DNA of 64,000 bases from contig JAMPIT010000174.1 of NCBI GenBank assembly GCA_026261815.1, positions 10,540,001 to 10,604,000 on the forward strand, written 5' to 3'. Positions 10,849 through 23,754 of the stretch are shown piece by piece. Under the pieces are notes generated by a model that was given only the letters and a program-made list of their open reading frames with translations, made no database searches and was not told where the DNA came from. The DNA is from Monarcha castaneiventris obscurior. Lineage: Eukaryota; Chordata; Aves; Passeriformes; Monarchidae. How positions within the stretch are numbered: the first letter of the stretch is position 1; every line of letters begins with the position of its first letter. The translations under genes and the position numbers were made by a program.

Positions 10849-13800
10849 TAAGATTCAGTCTGACATAACCATTTTTAAAGGCATGAAACGAGCTGTATTT
10901 TTTAATACAATAGCATTTGCCATGCTCTCTTAACTCCCACTCATGAGCTGTTTTGCTTCATGCCAGAGAAGAGCTCCTTTTCAGACATGTGGTATGTTCC
11001 AGTTCCTACTGAAGCCTGTGGATTCGATGGGAGTTAGGTCACGTTCTTAAAATGGGTTCTGAGCAGGCAGCAAAGAGCATAGATCAGCTCTTTATGAACC
11101 AGCTTATTGTAGTCTGGCACTCAGGCCAATGGCAATTTGACCATCTGTCTATAAAGGAGAAATCTTTGATATGTATGAGCCACAGCTTTTACTCAGCTTG
11201 GAAGCATTCTGCACATCAGTGTGAAATGCTCTTAGAAAACCTATCATGACAGTTTTATGAATGGAGTCCATTGTAAATTTATACTTTGAAATAGAATTTA
11301 TGGACTTTGCTTAATGCTTAAAAAGGGAGTCAGCTGGGGCAGGTACCTTGGAAGGTCTTTGTGGTTCATGAATAGTGAGCTCCAAAGTGAGCCAACTTTT
11401 GCTTTGCACTTCAGGGAATGATTTTTTCATTTGAAGAGATTTTTTTCTCCTTCATAGTGCTGATGACATAAAGTAAGGAGAAAAAATAAAAGAATAAAAG
11501 AAAATAATCCATTAAAAACTAAAAAGAAAATAAAGTTTCTGCATAAAAAAATGCACAAGATATTAAAGCAGAAACAATAAAAATCAGTAAAAGATACTTA
11601 AAATACTTCCTTACTTATAGAGAAATTTTAATTTTTCAGGAAGTTTAAAGAACTAGAAGTTTATATTGAACCGTGCATCATACTACCATGCAACAGGCAT
11701 TACTTTGTCCTGAAGGTGAAAAAGAATCTAGGAATGAAGCTGTTCTGTGTTCATGGTTCAAATGGAGATTTGCAAACTCTGACACCTTTTGTGGCTGGGT
11801 TTTCCTTTGAACTTTAAGGCTCATTAACATCATCCAACAAAAATTTATTTCTAGAAACAACTGATTGATTGCTGTTAATGGCATCTTGGAGATTTTTTAC
11901 ACCTTAACTACTACTCCTCTGCCTACTTTAATCATCTGATCCAAGAGCTTTAATCATGTAACTCTACATTTTTCAACTGAGTTTCCACATTTTATTAACT
12001 CTTCTTTCCTTCATTCATAAACCCTTCCATACTTTTCCTTTCAGTTTCTTTCCAGCTGGCCAAATGATCCCCTTCCTCTACTCAGATACTCACCCCAAAC
12101 CATCAAACCATTGTGTAATTGGTTATCCTCAGTACATCTTTTCTGTGTGGGCATCTTGCCTATTTTTGCTGTCACCTGACTTATGTTTTAGATTTTGCAC
12201 ACTTACTAACAGACACAACCTAAGAAAGGTGGTTTGGCAGAGTCAAGAGAATTAGTTTTGATTAGTAGCTCTGCATAACAGATTTTCTTCTATGCAGTCC
12301 TTGATCTAAGCTTTTGATGTGATTTATTCTGTGTTATAGTAAAATAAAAAATTTATTCTGTGTATAGTAAAGTGGTGGCTCAGCTAGACAGTCCACTGCA
12401 TACCTGCAAGAGGTGACTAAAGTATCTCTGAGTCCTGCAGCTTCATTTTCTCTCATTCTCTGGGAATAGTTTTTTCACAAACTGTTGCACTTTGCTGCTC
12501 CTCACATAAACACATCCATTGTGGGACCTAGAACAGGTCAGCTTCTGCCAAATGACCAAAGGGAGCACTGAGCCACCCTCCCAGGGACATATCTGGAATA
12601 TGATGACTGAATAAAAAGTAATTTTTGTCCAATTTACTCTGAATCTTCTCTACTGTTGAACTAACTCCAGAAAATGTTGTTATGTTCCAGATGATTTTAG
12701 TTTTGAAGAAACATTGTTATTGAAGTAAAATTTTTATGTATTTTCTTCAGTTAAATATTTTTAAAAGACACTGGCTTCAATAATATTTCTTACATCAGAA
12801 CCTTTCAATTCCTCAAGCTATCGTGTTGCCTCCATCTTAGCTTTACCCTCAGCTTCACATTACCTTGATAACTTGTACTTCACTATAAATTTAGACCCAG
12901 GTTGTCTTTCTAAAGATGTTCTCTCAATTATCTTCAACTTTTTTAGTGGATTGCTCTAATCTCAAACTCCAACAACACTCTTGGAAGCAGCAATGTGAAG
13001 AAAATAGGGAAAAGTGTTTATTAAAAGTGTAAATTATTTCACATATAAAAACAAATTGTTAAAGGAAACTAATTTTATCAACGGCATAAAAAAATCCCCC
13101 ACTCAACTTTTGCTTTGTTTTTCAGCAAATTACATATTGGAAAAAAAAACGTTTAATAAAAGAAACAAAGATAATTTCTTTTCATGTCATATGTAAGGGC
13201 ATGCCTTATCTATACCTCTAGTGGTGAGTTGGAAGGAATTCATAATATTGAAGGCTCATACACCATAAAAGCCTGGATAGTGTATCTACTTAAATAATTT
13301 ATTTTTTTCATCAACAATAAAGGGATGAAGTCTGGGCCAAGAATGATCAGAACCAGTCTCGAAATGAATATGCATCTCAGTGTCTACTGGTATGAGATTC
13401 TGGAATGGTTTCAGGATCTGGCTATATGGTAACTAAATGTGCCACTTAGTAAATGAAATTAGTAACTCAATTCTGCAAAAGGACCAAAGAAACTCGTGAA
13501 GCTAAACCAATTTTGAATTTGATCTCCTTTGTCAAAACACAAACATGATTTGATTCAAGCATTTATATTAGCCACAGTTTTTTTGAGTGAAATAATTGGA
13601 GGATTTCTTTCACTTTTAACCCTTCGCCACACTGAAAAAGCCTAAGAAATTCAGAACAATTTTTCAGAATGTATGAGGAACATAGTTTTGACCACTGATT
13701 TCTTTTCCTAAATATATATAAATTTTTTTTTGCAATCCCAAACATCTGAAATAGTAAATTCATTCCATAAATCTTAAGATTAGTGATCTCTCAACCAGCC

Positions 13801-16800
13801 AATCTAACTTGTTGAAAATGAGAGTGAATCAAGGTAAGTAGCACCCTAAACTTCCAGTCAAGTGCTGATTCACACAAAGCATCCTATCTTAAAATTCAGT
13901 AGGAAACATTATTGGCAACTGAGCCTGTAGAACTCCTTTTCAACTGCAAAGACCAAGGTCTGAAGTTCAGTCTAAGGACAAGCTTTATTAGTTATAGCTT
14001 CTGCTTTTTTCGTGTATATTTCATGTCCTGGAAAAGAGGTATTTAGACCAATGACATGCTACTTGACCTCTGTGTGAAGCTTCAGCCAATAAATTCATGT
14101 ATATTTTTTTGTTCAGGTTTATCTTTTGTTTAAGATAAATTCATCTCTCTCTCTAAAGCCATGACAGTACAGGTAAGCATCACTTTTAAATGATTGAGGG
14201 AATAACAAATAGGGTGTTGGGTTTCTTGCAGTTTTAGAGATTGTCATCAAACGTTGAAAGAGACGATGAAAAAAGGTTTTACATGTGAAGTAAGGTAAGC
14301 TTCTCACTGAAAAGCACGTGGTTAGTTAATTTATTGGTCTTTTTGGATTTACCTGGCCACACGATAAGCTAGGACACACTTGAAAGAAATAAAAATAATC
14401 TCGCTTCAGTAATTGCTTTAGCCTGAGAGCTGAAAGTATTCTCATTATGTTTGTAGCCAGAACAAAGCTAGATACAAATGAAACTTAAAAGGGTCTGGTT
14501 CAATCAAACAGACGGTACCGCTTCTGGAGGAAACACTGTGATTTTCATGGCTCCTGAGCTGGTCATATCTTAAAACTTGAATTGGGCTCAAAAGGAGAAT
14601 GGTGCTTGATAAGATAACTTATGATTAATAAGGCATTCAAGTGTGTGAAAATATTCCTAAAATCCTGTGTGCCCCCTTCCCATCAGATTGGCTTTGCCTT
14701 CTAAAAGCATTTGGTGTAACAAGAGAACAAGGTCAGTTAAACTAGAACAGTCTTCTTACTTTTTCAAAAGCTTATTTGAAAAGGAAAATAAGTTTACTGT
14801 AACATTTCTAAAGTTATTAAAGCCAGGAAACTATTACCAAAAAATGCAAAGTATTATTCTATTAATTTGATTTCATCTGTTGAAATTGTGTTAGCTTTTC
14901 ATTCTCCTACTTTTTAGTAGAGTAGTCTTTTCAACCCGACTCTGATTCTAGCATCATTTGGAATTTCAGTTACTCTTTTTTCTTTAATCATCAGGAATAT
15001 AATCGGATGCCGGAATCACAAGCTGCCTTATTCTACTGGAAGTGTTCATGTATTTCTTGATTGCTGTAAGTGATGAGACCACACACAAAGTGAAAGCAGA
15101 CTAAGGACAAATTACAGAAAATACGCCACAACTCTGTCCCTTATGCTTATCATGTGGTTTGGACTGAACAGAGCACAATGTGACTCTATCTCATAAATAA
15201 GCCTATCCTAAGCTGGCAAATTCTGTAGCTCTGAATATGAATAGACTGGTGGCAGCAATCTGGTTTCAAATAACTCCATTCAGATCCTTAGGCAAGTATG
15301 TGTGTCTTGGATTTTTAAGCTGGGAATCTTAAACCTTCTCAATAGATTTCCAACAATTTCTGGTTTCAGCCATCATGGAAACAGCCTCTGAGAATTTAAC
15401 TTACAGATGTGTTCATTAATCAGCTCGACCACTGGCATTTAAAGATGTGTAAACTCTGCAGAATTATGGCATCTCTAAAATCTTCTTTCCCTGCCCCTGC
15501 AAAAGTAATATTTAAACAAGCAGCAACTGTCGTTTGCAATGTAAACCAATAGTTAACCAAAAGGATGGCTAAAATCTCCACTTTTATTAAATCCTGATTA
15601 GACAAGCCTTGAGAAAATACTCTCTTGTTTGGCTTTTATTGTGTTGGGTTTTTTCTCTTTCCTTGTTTTTTTAACTTCTGAAAGAAGTGGAAACTTTTGA
15701 CATTTGCAGTAATATTAGTAAACCTCAATCCTCTTCATTTTCTGTAACATGAAGATTATTCATTCATCTATGACATATATTGCACACTACTGTAAAAATT
15801 GCAACAGTTTACTTGGGTATTTCCTTGTCTCTGTAATGCCCTTCAGAATATAAATCACATAACCACTCAATCCTTAAGGTGCCTTCAAGATATTTGCTCC
15901 TTAAGCATGGTATGCACTGAAGTTAAGCTACTTTGAGCATCAAGCTGCTGAAGGTTGCACTTTCATGTATTTAAGAAAACTTGTATCTAATTTATCTAAT
16001 AAAACATTATGTGTTACCTCTAGTAGTCTGGATAAAATGAAAATATAAAATTGCAATTACAAATTTAAATCAAACATGGTTTTTTTGAAAGGTGAAAACC
16101 ACATTTTAGGGTGATTCATCTGCACAGTAAATTTGTCTTATTGTGAATTACTAAACACAGCTGGCTCTGTGGAAGGTCTCAACTGGCTCGGTGTATTTAA
16201 TCTATGATGGTTATTTAAAAATAAAATTTTTTCTTCTGACAATATCATATTATGTTTTTTTGGTTACCGAAGGAATGTGGGAAGGTTTATATTTTGCAAG
16301 AAAAGGGGTAAATGTTCTGGACAGGCCAGCAGGCACACGTGAGTGGATAATTCAATATGAGTTTTTTGATATGTTGAAGCACTATGTTGCAGGTCAGAAA
16401 CATATATCAAAATAAACCAAAGATGTGCTTTCATTTTGTCACTTACCATGTTATGATACCTCATCTTTCCAGTGCCCAACAGCCTTTTGGACATTCTATC
16501 TACCTTTCCAAGTAATGGAGATAAACTGACCTTTATAGGTGTCCAAGAAATCTAAGAAACTTGCAGTGGTGGCTCAAGATAATGTTTCTAATAATCTATT
16601 TTTATTTTATATTGTGTACTTAGAAGATGTTTTTTTTTAAAGGCTGAATTGGACTTCTGTAGAAAAGTTTTCTGGTGACGTTTTCTTTTATTTTGTGGGT
16701 TTGTGTTTTTTTACTTCTTCAGAAACATGAAATTATTTACTATGTTATGAAATCTGGTTACATTTTTACATATATATTGGGTCTGAACCCTTAATTAAGC

Positions 16801-17990
16801 TGCTTGACATGGCTGAACACAGCAAGAGAAACTCTGGATCTCTGTCCTTATTAGCTTTGGTGATTTTGGCTTTCATTTCAATAACTTCTGCTCTGCTGTG
16901 TGACCTTCTGACCTTTTACTTCAAACTGTCAGAAAGAGGTAATCCATGTATGCACTTCATTTCATTAGATTTTGAATTTGTTTCTGGACAATTCTCTCAC
17001 CTTGGATCAAAAACATTCACTTAGGTAAATAGACTGTTTAAGGAGAGATATTATCACTACCTCAATGCCTTTCTGTATAAAATTGCATTTGTCTACAAAG
17101 TCTCTCTTTTAATTTGTTAAGTTTTACATCCTTCTTAAAAGAGAAGTACATCCTTGTACTTGAAAGAGAAATAATCAACAAGAATATATTTAAGTTTCTG
17201 TAAAAAAAAATGAAAGAGAAATCAGTTCAGGTGATCCAAAAAGGGTGAAGTTATTTGTGGGTTTTGTATTTACTGTGTAATTGTTGATAATGTTTCTATG
17301 CTCGTTTCACTTGGAACCCCTACAATGTCTGTCCAACTCAACATCTCTATACACTTTGGAAACCATTCTGAGAAAATGTGTCAAAACTTGCATTCTCAAG
17401 CCAGAGGTTAGATTTATACAAGTGTGTGAAACAACCCATTTGGGGAATCACACAATTTTGCCACAACCTTGTATTTACATTGTGAAAAGAAACCTCACTT
17501 CCCTTCCCTTACTACAGCACAGTTATACTAACACAGCTATAGATCAAAATGGTTCCTTTCTTTTTATCTGAGCAAACCTAGCACATGACAGCCAGATAAA
17601 AAATGGAATTAAGCTGCTGGCTCTCTGGCTGGTTACTGATTGCCTTCAAGCTCTTGGCTTCTGACTGGTCTCACTCTTTTCCTTAATGTCTCAGTTAAAG
17701 CAATTTCACTTTGGTTTTCTTCTGATCATTCCAGTGTTAGATGCTACCTAAAAAGTGTCCACATACAGGCCACATATAGCCGATACTAGGAGAAAGGAAA
17801 ACACGTAATGTACGTGAAGCCTGGAGGCAGCTTTTCTCTCCACACAGAAAATTAAGAGACAACGTGGTCCTCCACGAACGAGGTGTGATAAACAAAAGCT
17901 TGTTTCTAAGTTGACCATAGTCTGATCCTTCCTTTTTCCTCTACTTTTGCTGTGGAAGCAGAGCTGAAATGCAGAAAACCCATCTTTTTC
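10849..17990. other. Single-copy AT-rich DNA, no gene seen
   Basis: About 7.1 kb without a recognised gene or mobile element. An A-rich patch lies at about 11475-11590. A short direct repeat with a 29-base period occurs at 12323-12343 and 12352-12371 (TTTATTCTGTG followed by TATAGTAAA; the second copy lacks one T). All open frames are under 80 codons except one of 96 codons at 17281-17571 on +, which has no domain or splice context. Confidence 0.6.
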
Positions 17991-18070
17991 TATTTTATTT
18001 TATTTTATTTTATTTTATTATTTTATTTTATTTTATTCATTTCATTTCATTTCATTTCACTTCATTTTCA
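17991..18070 (+). repeat. Compound (TTTTA)n-(TTTCA)n microsatellite
   Basis: About nine TTTTA units (17991-18036, one of them shortened) are followed directly by about six TTTCA-type units (18037-18070), the last ones degenerate. The second block differs from the first by a single T-to-C change per unit, so it probably arose by a point change that then spread by slippage. A translated frame through it reads FYFILFY / FHFIS and is an artefact of the repeat. Confidence 0.95.
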
Positions 18071-18502
18071 TTTTTTTAACCCACAGGTTGTTTCCCTGAT
18101 ACAAACAGTCTCTGTCTATCTAGAAGGGCCTTGGCTTCCCACCCAGCCATACAAGTGCTCGTGCTGGCACAAGGGAGGCAAAGGGAGGAATTTCCTTTTG
18201 GTTGATTTCGATTAACTTAAGCGAGTTGTGACGCTGGAGCCATATGGGAACCATACTGGAGTGATACCACACTCAGGATGAAATCCTCTTGGTTTGGGCA
18301 CCAGTACAGAGAGTTCTGACTTCAGAGATATTCACTCCAGGACATCAAGTCTCCCTGAGCTCCTGCCTGCTATGGCCAATGTTGCTGATGTGGAGCCAAC
18401 ACAGAAATATGACTGGTTTTGTCCTGCCCAGCTCTGTCTCAAGCCTGTCTGCCCTTTATCTGTTCTCATACTAGTCAACATTCATACTTTAAACACATAG
18501 TG
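18071..18502. other. Non-repetitive spacer, nothing recognised
   Basis: Moderately GC-richer than its surroundings. Overlapping short frames at 18289-18640 in different phases share no domain and continue into the following low-complexity tract, so none is called. Confidence 0.55.
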
Positions 18503-18600
18503 TTCAAAACAAAACAAAACAAAACAAATCCCCCCCCCCAAAAAAAAAAAACAAACCAAAAACAAACCAAAAAACCCAGAAAACCACCAAACAACCAACC
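18503..18600. repeat. (CAAAA)n, poly-C and A/C-rich tract
   Basis: About five CAAAA units are followed by a run of ten C (18530-18539), then about twelve A, then irregular CAAACCAAAA-type words to about 18600. Such mixed homopolymer tracts are sequencing- and slippage-prone, so the exact lengths should be treated as uncertain. Confidence 0.9.
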
Positions 18601-19777
18601 TGATTTGGTATCCATAGTGTGGACAGGATTATTTTATTGATTTCAGTATTCCTTGGTCACTTTGAGAAAATAATATCTGAAAAACTATGCTCAGAATAAA
18701 AGCATTGGAAGTTCTGTCTGTAAGGCTAGAGATATACATGAGGGAAAACACGGTGCTAAGAGAGGGTGGGGTCTTACAGTTATTTTAGGCCCCTAGAAAA
18801 TTAATTTTTTCTAGTGAAAATCCAGAAGAATAAAGGAGAATGAAAATTATTCCATGCAAACCCACCACAGTAAACAATTTTAAAGACTCACTTTATTCTC
18901 TTGCTAACTTTCAATAAAATTTATCCCAGATAATATTTTCAAAACTTTTGCCTCAATCCAGAAAACACAGATTGTTTGAACATGAATTATTTAAAATTCT
19001 TTAATTAAGAAGAGCTCAAACATACTGTATTGAGGGAAAGCTTAGAAACGGTTTATGCATATATTTTAAAATGTCAGAGAAAATAACATCTGGAGGACAT
19101 AATGGCTGAAAAAACTTTTAATGCATTTCTAAGTCAATATATGAGCATAAAATTTTAGTTCAATATCTTCTGTAATAGACTAACCAGGCTATATACACAC
19201 ATGTATTCCTGTAAAAATCTATATATTTAGCCACTTAGGCCATAAAACACATTTTAAAAATATATACAAGTCTCTAAAAAATTTGACAGTTAAGCACAAG
19301 CTGTATTATGTCAGCACAGGACTTGAGGTCAATTGGAACTCTCCAGTACTTTTTAAGTGAAAAAAAAATCAGGCTCTTTCTGAGCTTCCAGCCGTTTTTA
19401 GCAACCATCAGAAGGAAACCTGGCATACTATCTGCATGATTATTGATACAATCTGGGGAAAGATAAGACCTCATTCTTGAAAGAATTCCTACAAATTCTT
19501 CCACTTTCAGTAGCACTTAAAAATACTTAATTCTTGCTCTCTGCTTGCCAGAATATTTTAGCATCAGTACTGGCAATTATTTTTAAGCTCTCATTAGGGA
19601 TCTAGCCATTTATTTGGAGCTTTGTAACTCTAAAGTAGATTACCTTGATTTCTGGACTAGTTTTCACCTGAAAACTCAACTACATTCATAGTTATCATCA
19701 TTTATGCCTTAGATGCTTAGTTTGAAATAAAGTATAGTGTAAATCCACCTAATAAAGAAATATATAAGGACTTGCTT
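18601..19777. other. Single-copy AT-rich DNA, no gene seen
   Basis: No repeat family, RNA gene or coding frame recognised. An 80-codon minus frame at 19274-19516 lacks features. Confidence 0.6.
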
Positions 19778-20762
19778 ACAGGCTGGTGACCTGTCACTGG
19801 TGGGGCTCTGCAGGGCTCCATCCTTGGCCCAGTTCTTTTCAATATCTTCATTAATAGCTTGGACACAGGACTCAAAGGAGTTCTAAGGAAGTTTGCCGAT
19901 GTCACTAAACTGAGAGGAGCTCTCGACTCCCTTGAGGGCAGAGGAGGTCCTGAAGAAACACCTCAACAAATTAGAGAGATGGGCAATCACCAGCCACATG
20001 AAATTCAACCAAGGAAAGATTCTGCACCTTTGATGGGGTGGCCCTGGCTCTGTGCATAGACAGGGGAACAAGAGGCTGGAGAGCAGCTGTGGAAAGACAC
20101 CTGGGGTCCTGGTCAGTGGAAAGCTGAACCTGAGCCAGCAGTGCCCTGGCAGCCAGGAGGGCCAACCCTGTCCTGGGGCATCAGGCACAGCATCACCAGC
20201 CAGGCAAGGGAGGGGATTGTCCTGCTCTGCTCTGCACTGGGGTGGCCTCACCTCGAGTGCTGGGGGCAGTTCTGGGCACCAAAATATAAAAAAGACATTA
20301 AGCCATTGGAGAGTGTGCAAAGGAGGCCATGAGGATGGCGAAGGGTCTGGAGTGGAATCCTTAGGAGGAGCAGCTAATGTCACTTGATTTGTTCAGTCTG
20401 GAAAAGACAGGACGAAGGAGAGACTTCATTGTGATTTTTGACATCCTCATGAGGAGCAGTTGAGAAGAAGGTAATCATCTGTTCAATTCCATGACCAGAG
20501 ACAGGACTCTACGGAATGTCAAGGAGCCGAGTCAGGGGTGGTTTGGATCGGATATCAGGAAAAGGTTTTTCACCCAGAGGGTGGTTGAGCACTGGAACAG
20601 GCTCCCCAGTCACAGCACCAAGCCTGACAGAGTTCAAGAAACATTTGAACAATGCTCTCAGGCCCATGGTGTGATTCTTGGGCTGTCGTGCACAGGGTTC
20701 CATTCTGATGGATCCCTTCCAACGCAGCATATTCTATGGTTCTATGATTTCATGATCCTATG
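19778..20762 (+). mobile_element. CR1 LINE, 5'-truncated, reaching the 3' tail
   Basis: The longest CR1 copy here, about 985 bases. It starts inside the reverse transcriptase ORF (residues [16 protein letters not shown], then the active-site region) and runs through the later ORF2 part and the 3' UTR. The late ORF2 part carries the family's conserved phrase for the [19 protein letters not shown] region at about 20270-20330. The copy ends in tail words ATTCTATGG, TTCTATGAT and ATCCTATGG at about 20728-20762. Several frameshifts and stops break the frame. CR1 elements retropose by target-primed reverse transcription and are usually 5'-truncated, as here. Assignment is by recall of the family consensus. 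Confidence 0.93.
19790..20040 (+). pseudogene. CR1 ORF2 reverse transcriptase fragment, dead
   Basis: In one frame the sequence reads through the RT motif normally written VPQGS (here ALQGS), then [19 protein letters not shown], then the catalytic motif. CR1 elements normally have FADD there; this copy reads FADV (codons at 19892-19903), so the second catalytic aspartate is lost. An in-frame TGA lies just upstream of the VTGG residues. Further down, the frame must shift to follow the family sequence. It cannot encode an active enzyme. Apparent ORFs on either strand across 19859-20793 are shadows of this element. Confidence 0.85.
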
Positions 20763-23754
20763 GCTTTCACATCAGATTGGAGAAGATGTTTGACACCATT
20801 TTCACAGTTAAAGCCACCTTAGACTGGGTGTTATCCAGTACACAACACTTGGACTAGCACAATATTTGGCATTTCTAATCTGCACTAGACCTGAATGCAC
20901 AAATTAAAAGTGAATTGAATCCATGGAATCAAATGAGATGATTTCTCCTCTCCCATGTATGTGCTGCTATATAATTGGTGAGTGGAATCTCTCACTGCTC
21001 TGCAGAGTATTCTCTGAGATCTAATGTTTGTGCACTGCCAGCTTCCCTTCTCTGGAAAAAATGGTTTGTGATTACAACAGAGCTTTCACAGCACAGCACA
21101 CAAACTAACTCATGCAGCAGCAAAAGCCTCAGAAGATTGGGCATGGTAGCTTGAAGCAGCCAGTTAAATCTCCGGAACTAAGTATTTAGCACAAACAACA
21201 CCTGAAAAATATCACCATGAAGGTAGAAAAAATATTTGCAAACTTCTGAGGCAAAAGCTGGCACAATTTACTTTTCTAACAGTTCTTATTTTAATATATT
21301 CCTTAGCTTCTAGCACTCTGTTCTTTGAGGATCTATGCATCACAAGGTTGGTTTTATTGCTTCATTTCGTTTGTAACTGTGTATCTATGTAATTACCTTT
21401 GCTGCCCTCTCACTCCCCTCAATCTGTCAGACCAGCTTTGCTTCAGTGTCAGGTGAGACACATTATCTGTGATGTGGCAAGTTCTGGAACATCTGTAAAG
21501 GAGTGACTAACAAAACCATGGCTTTGTGCATCAATTTTTCAAGATACCCTCTTTAAGTAAAACCTAGTCCCTAGTTTGAAAAGAAGAAGCTTTGTGTCAA
21601 GAGGTGGCTGTTGCTTTATGTGTGGAGAAACATCAACCAGCACAGCTAAAAGCAGTTCATTTACATTGTAAGGTGCCTCTAGCCCAGTTTCTCTTGCAGG
21701 GATGACAGCCTTGGTTATAGGGTAACACATACCAAGTTTCTCCTTCTCCTTCTTTACTAGAGCGAAGTTTTTGCAGCAGTTTCTGGACTCTATCTTAAAA
21801 CCTTCTAGATCTTTTTGAGACTTGTTCTGGGATCATCAAGGACCTTTCTATGTTATAAAAAATGAAAGAACTTTTGTACTTGAAATGCATTATTACTTGT
21901 GGAAAGTACCTCATGGTGCCTTGTAAGTCACTGCATCACTGTAATTTAGTGAATATGGAACGTTTACATCATCTTCCTTTAAAAAGATACTCATGGCAAT
22001 TATGATGAAAACACTATCAGCTGCTTCTTTAAAATAGTTCATTTATTTTTATTGTAATTATCACAAATGCTACTCAACAGAACATCATGATGCTCCTTAT
22101 TAAGGATATTTGTCAACAGTATGAAAAATGCAATCTCCTTGTTCTTTTCCCTTCCCTCTTACAGCCTTTTCGATTGGAAGCTGTGGAAAAAAAAATAAAA
22201 AAGGGAGGGGGAAAAGGTTGGACAGATAGTAGTAAACTGTTTTCATGCAATACAACTCTTATCTGCTATCAGGATGTTTAGGGTGATAAGGGATTAATCT
22301 GGTGTTTCAGCCTTCCAAGATCATGTAGGGAAGCACACAGTTCAAGACTGAGAAGCTAGATCTCACAGTTGCCACTGGTCATCCCAACCCTGTGACACTG
22401 TTTGCAGAACATGTTAGTGATGCACCAAAATGTCTTTAATGTGCTAACTGCAGAAGCAGATAGAAAGCACAATTATTGTGCAGAGCTGGGAATATTTTCT
22501 GCATATTTGGGATATGTAGTCTTTTTGCAGTCAGAAAACCTTACTAACCTTGTGTTTTCTAAAATATTTGACATTTATGTTTAGTTACACTTGAGGCTAA
22601 GCTCTTGGATGATTTTGAGAAGCTTGTTTGTTGGGGTTTTTTTACTGAGGACAAAGGGAAGTTTGTAAGACAGGTTTATTGACTGTCTAGAGTACTTTAT
22701 ATTCCAGTTTCTCTTGTCACCTACACAAGTAATCACATATGTTTTTAGCTTACTTTCAATGCTTTCAGCCAGACTGATGTCTGGATTTTTATTTCACAGA
22801 GTGTCTGGGCTGTTGCTGAGAGGATTCAGAGCTCCACTGAGCATTCCCTACTTCCATGCAGAACACATACACAACACATACTTCACACTTCTGTCAAGAA
22901 TCAGAACTTCCCCACATTCTACCATGCTGCATTTTTCCTACTTTCCTAAAGCATAAAGGGATGTCCTATAAGCCTTCCTTATCAGTCTGTAAAACTAACT
23001 TTCTTCATGCCACAGCACTGACTTCTAGTTTGGAGAATATGCTGTGATGGTATCATAAGAGTTAATTTTTACTGCATTACATCTCCTGGTTTTAATTGAC
23101 AGTTTCTATAAATGATGCTTCTCCCATATTGTGCTAGGTACAAATTCAGAGACATGGTTCATTTGAATACATTCTCCTGGACTGGATGCTCAGCAACCGC
23201 TGCTCTTTTTCATATGTGCATTTTGGAGGGGTGCCATTTTTGTTGGTGTTGCTTTGGTCATGTTTTTAAGTTGTTTTTTTTTCTGGATTTCTCATTAAGC
23301 TTCATGTTGATGCTCTGCTCAGAAAAAAATGCTGACTAGCCTTTTTAAAACAAAAGTGTTCAAGCAAAGACTGAAGCAAGAATCTGTAATTCTTTTGTGC
23401 AGCTACATAGTAAAACATAAAGAAATATTTTTTGGCACACACTGAGTGAAGAGAGGCTGAAGGTAGGGTTATTTTGGAAGCACTGTCTATCTAAGCTTTA
23501 GACATGCAGGCCTCAGTGTCCTTGGAATAGTTCTGATTTATTCTTTCTCTAGTACCTCTAGTACTCGTATCAATTTTTTGGTGATATAGGTGCATTCATC
23601 ACTATAGACTTTACACATACTCTGAAACTATTTCTGAATTCTGAGAAATATAAATATGCCTGCGAGCACACACAGTATGAGCATAGACTATAGGAAACAC
23701 AAATGAGAACATCTGTAACAGTTTGGGGGTAATAAAGAAGCAAGAAGAGACAGA
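20763..23754. other. Single-copy DNA, no gene seen
   Basis: About 3 kb with no recognised repeat. A purine-rich patch (A run, then GGGAGGGGG) lies at about 22183-22220. Open frames up to 80 codons lack domains. Confidence 0.6.

Noticed and set aside
17952..18215. 87-codon frame rich in Phe/Ile/Leu resembling a membrane protein
   Set aside because: The hydrophobic part is translated TTTTA/TTTCA microsatellite.
19883..20383. 166-codon minus-strand open frame with Pro/Leu-rich protein
   Set aside because: It lies entirely inside the plus-strand CR1 copy and is a shadow of its GC-rich ORF2/3' region.
20491..20793. 100-codon plus frame with readable residues (TRDRTLRN, RKRFFTQRVVEHWNRLP)
   Set aside because: This is the translated CR1 3' region and tail, not an independent gene.
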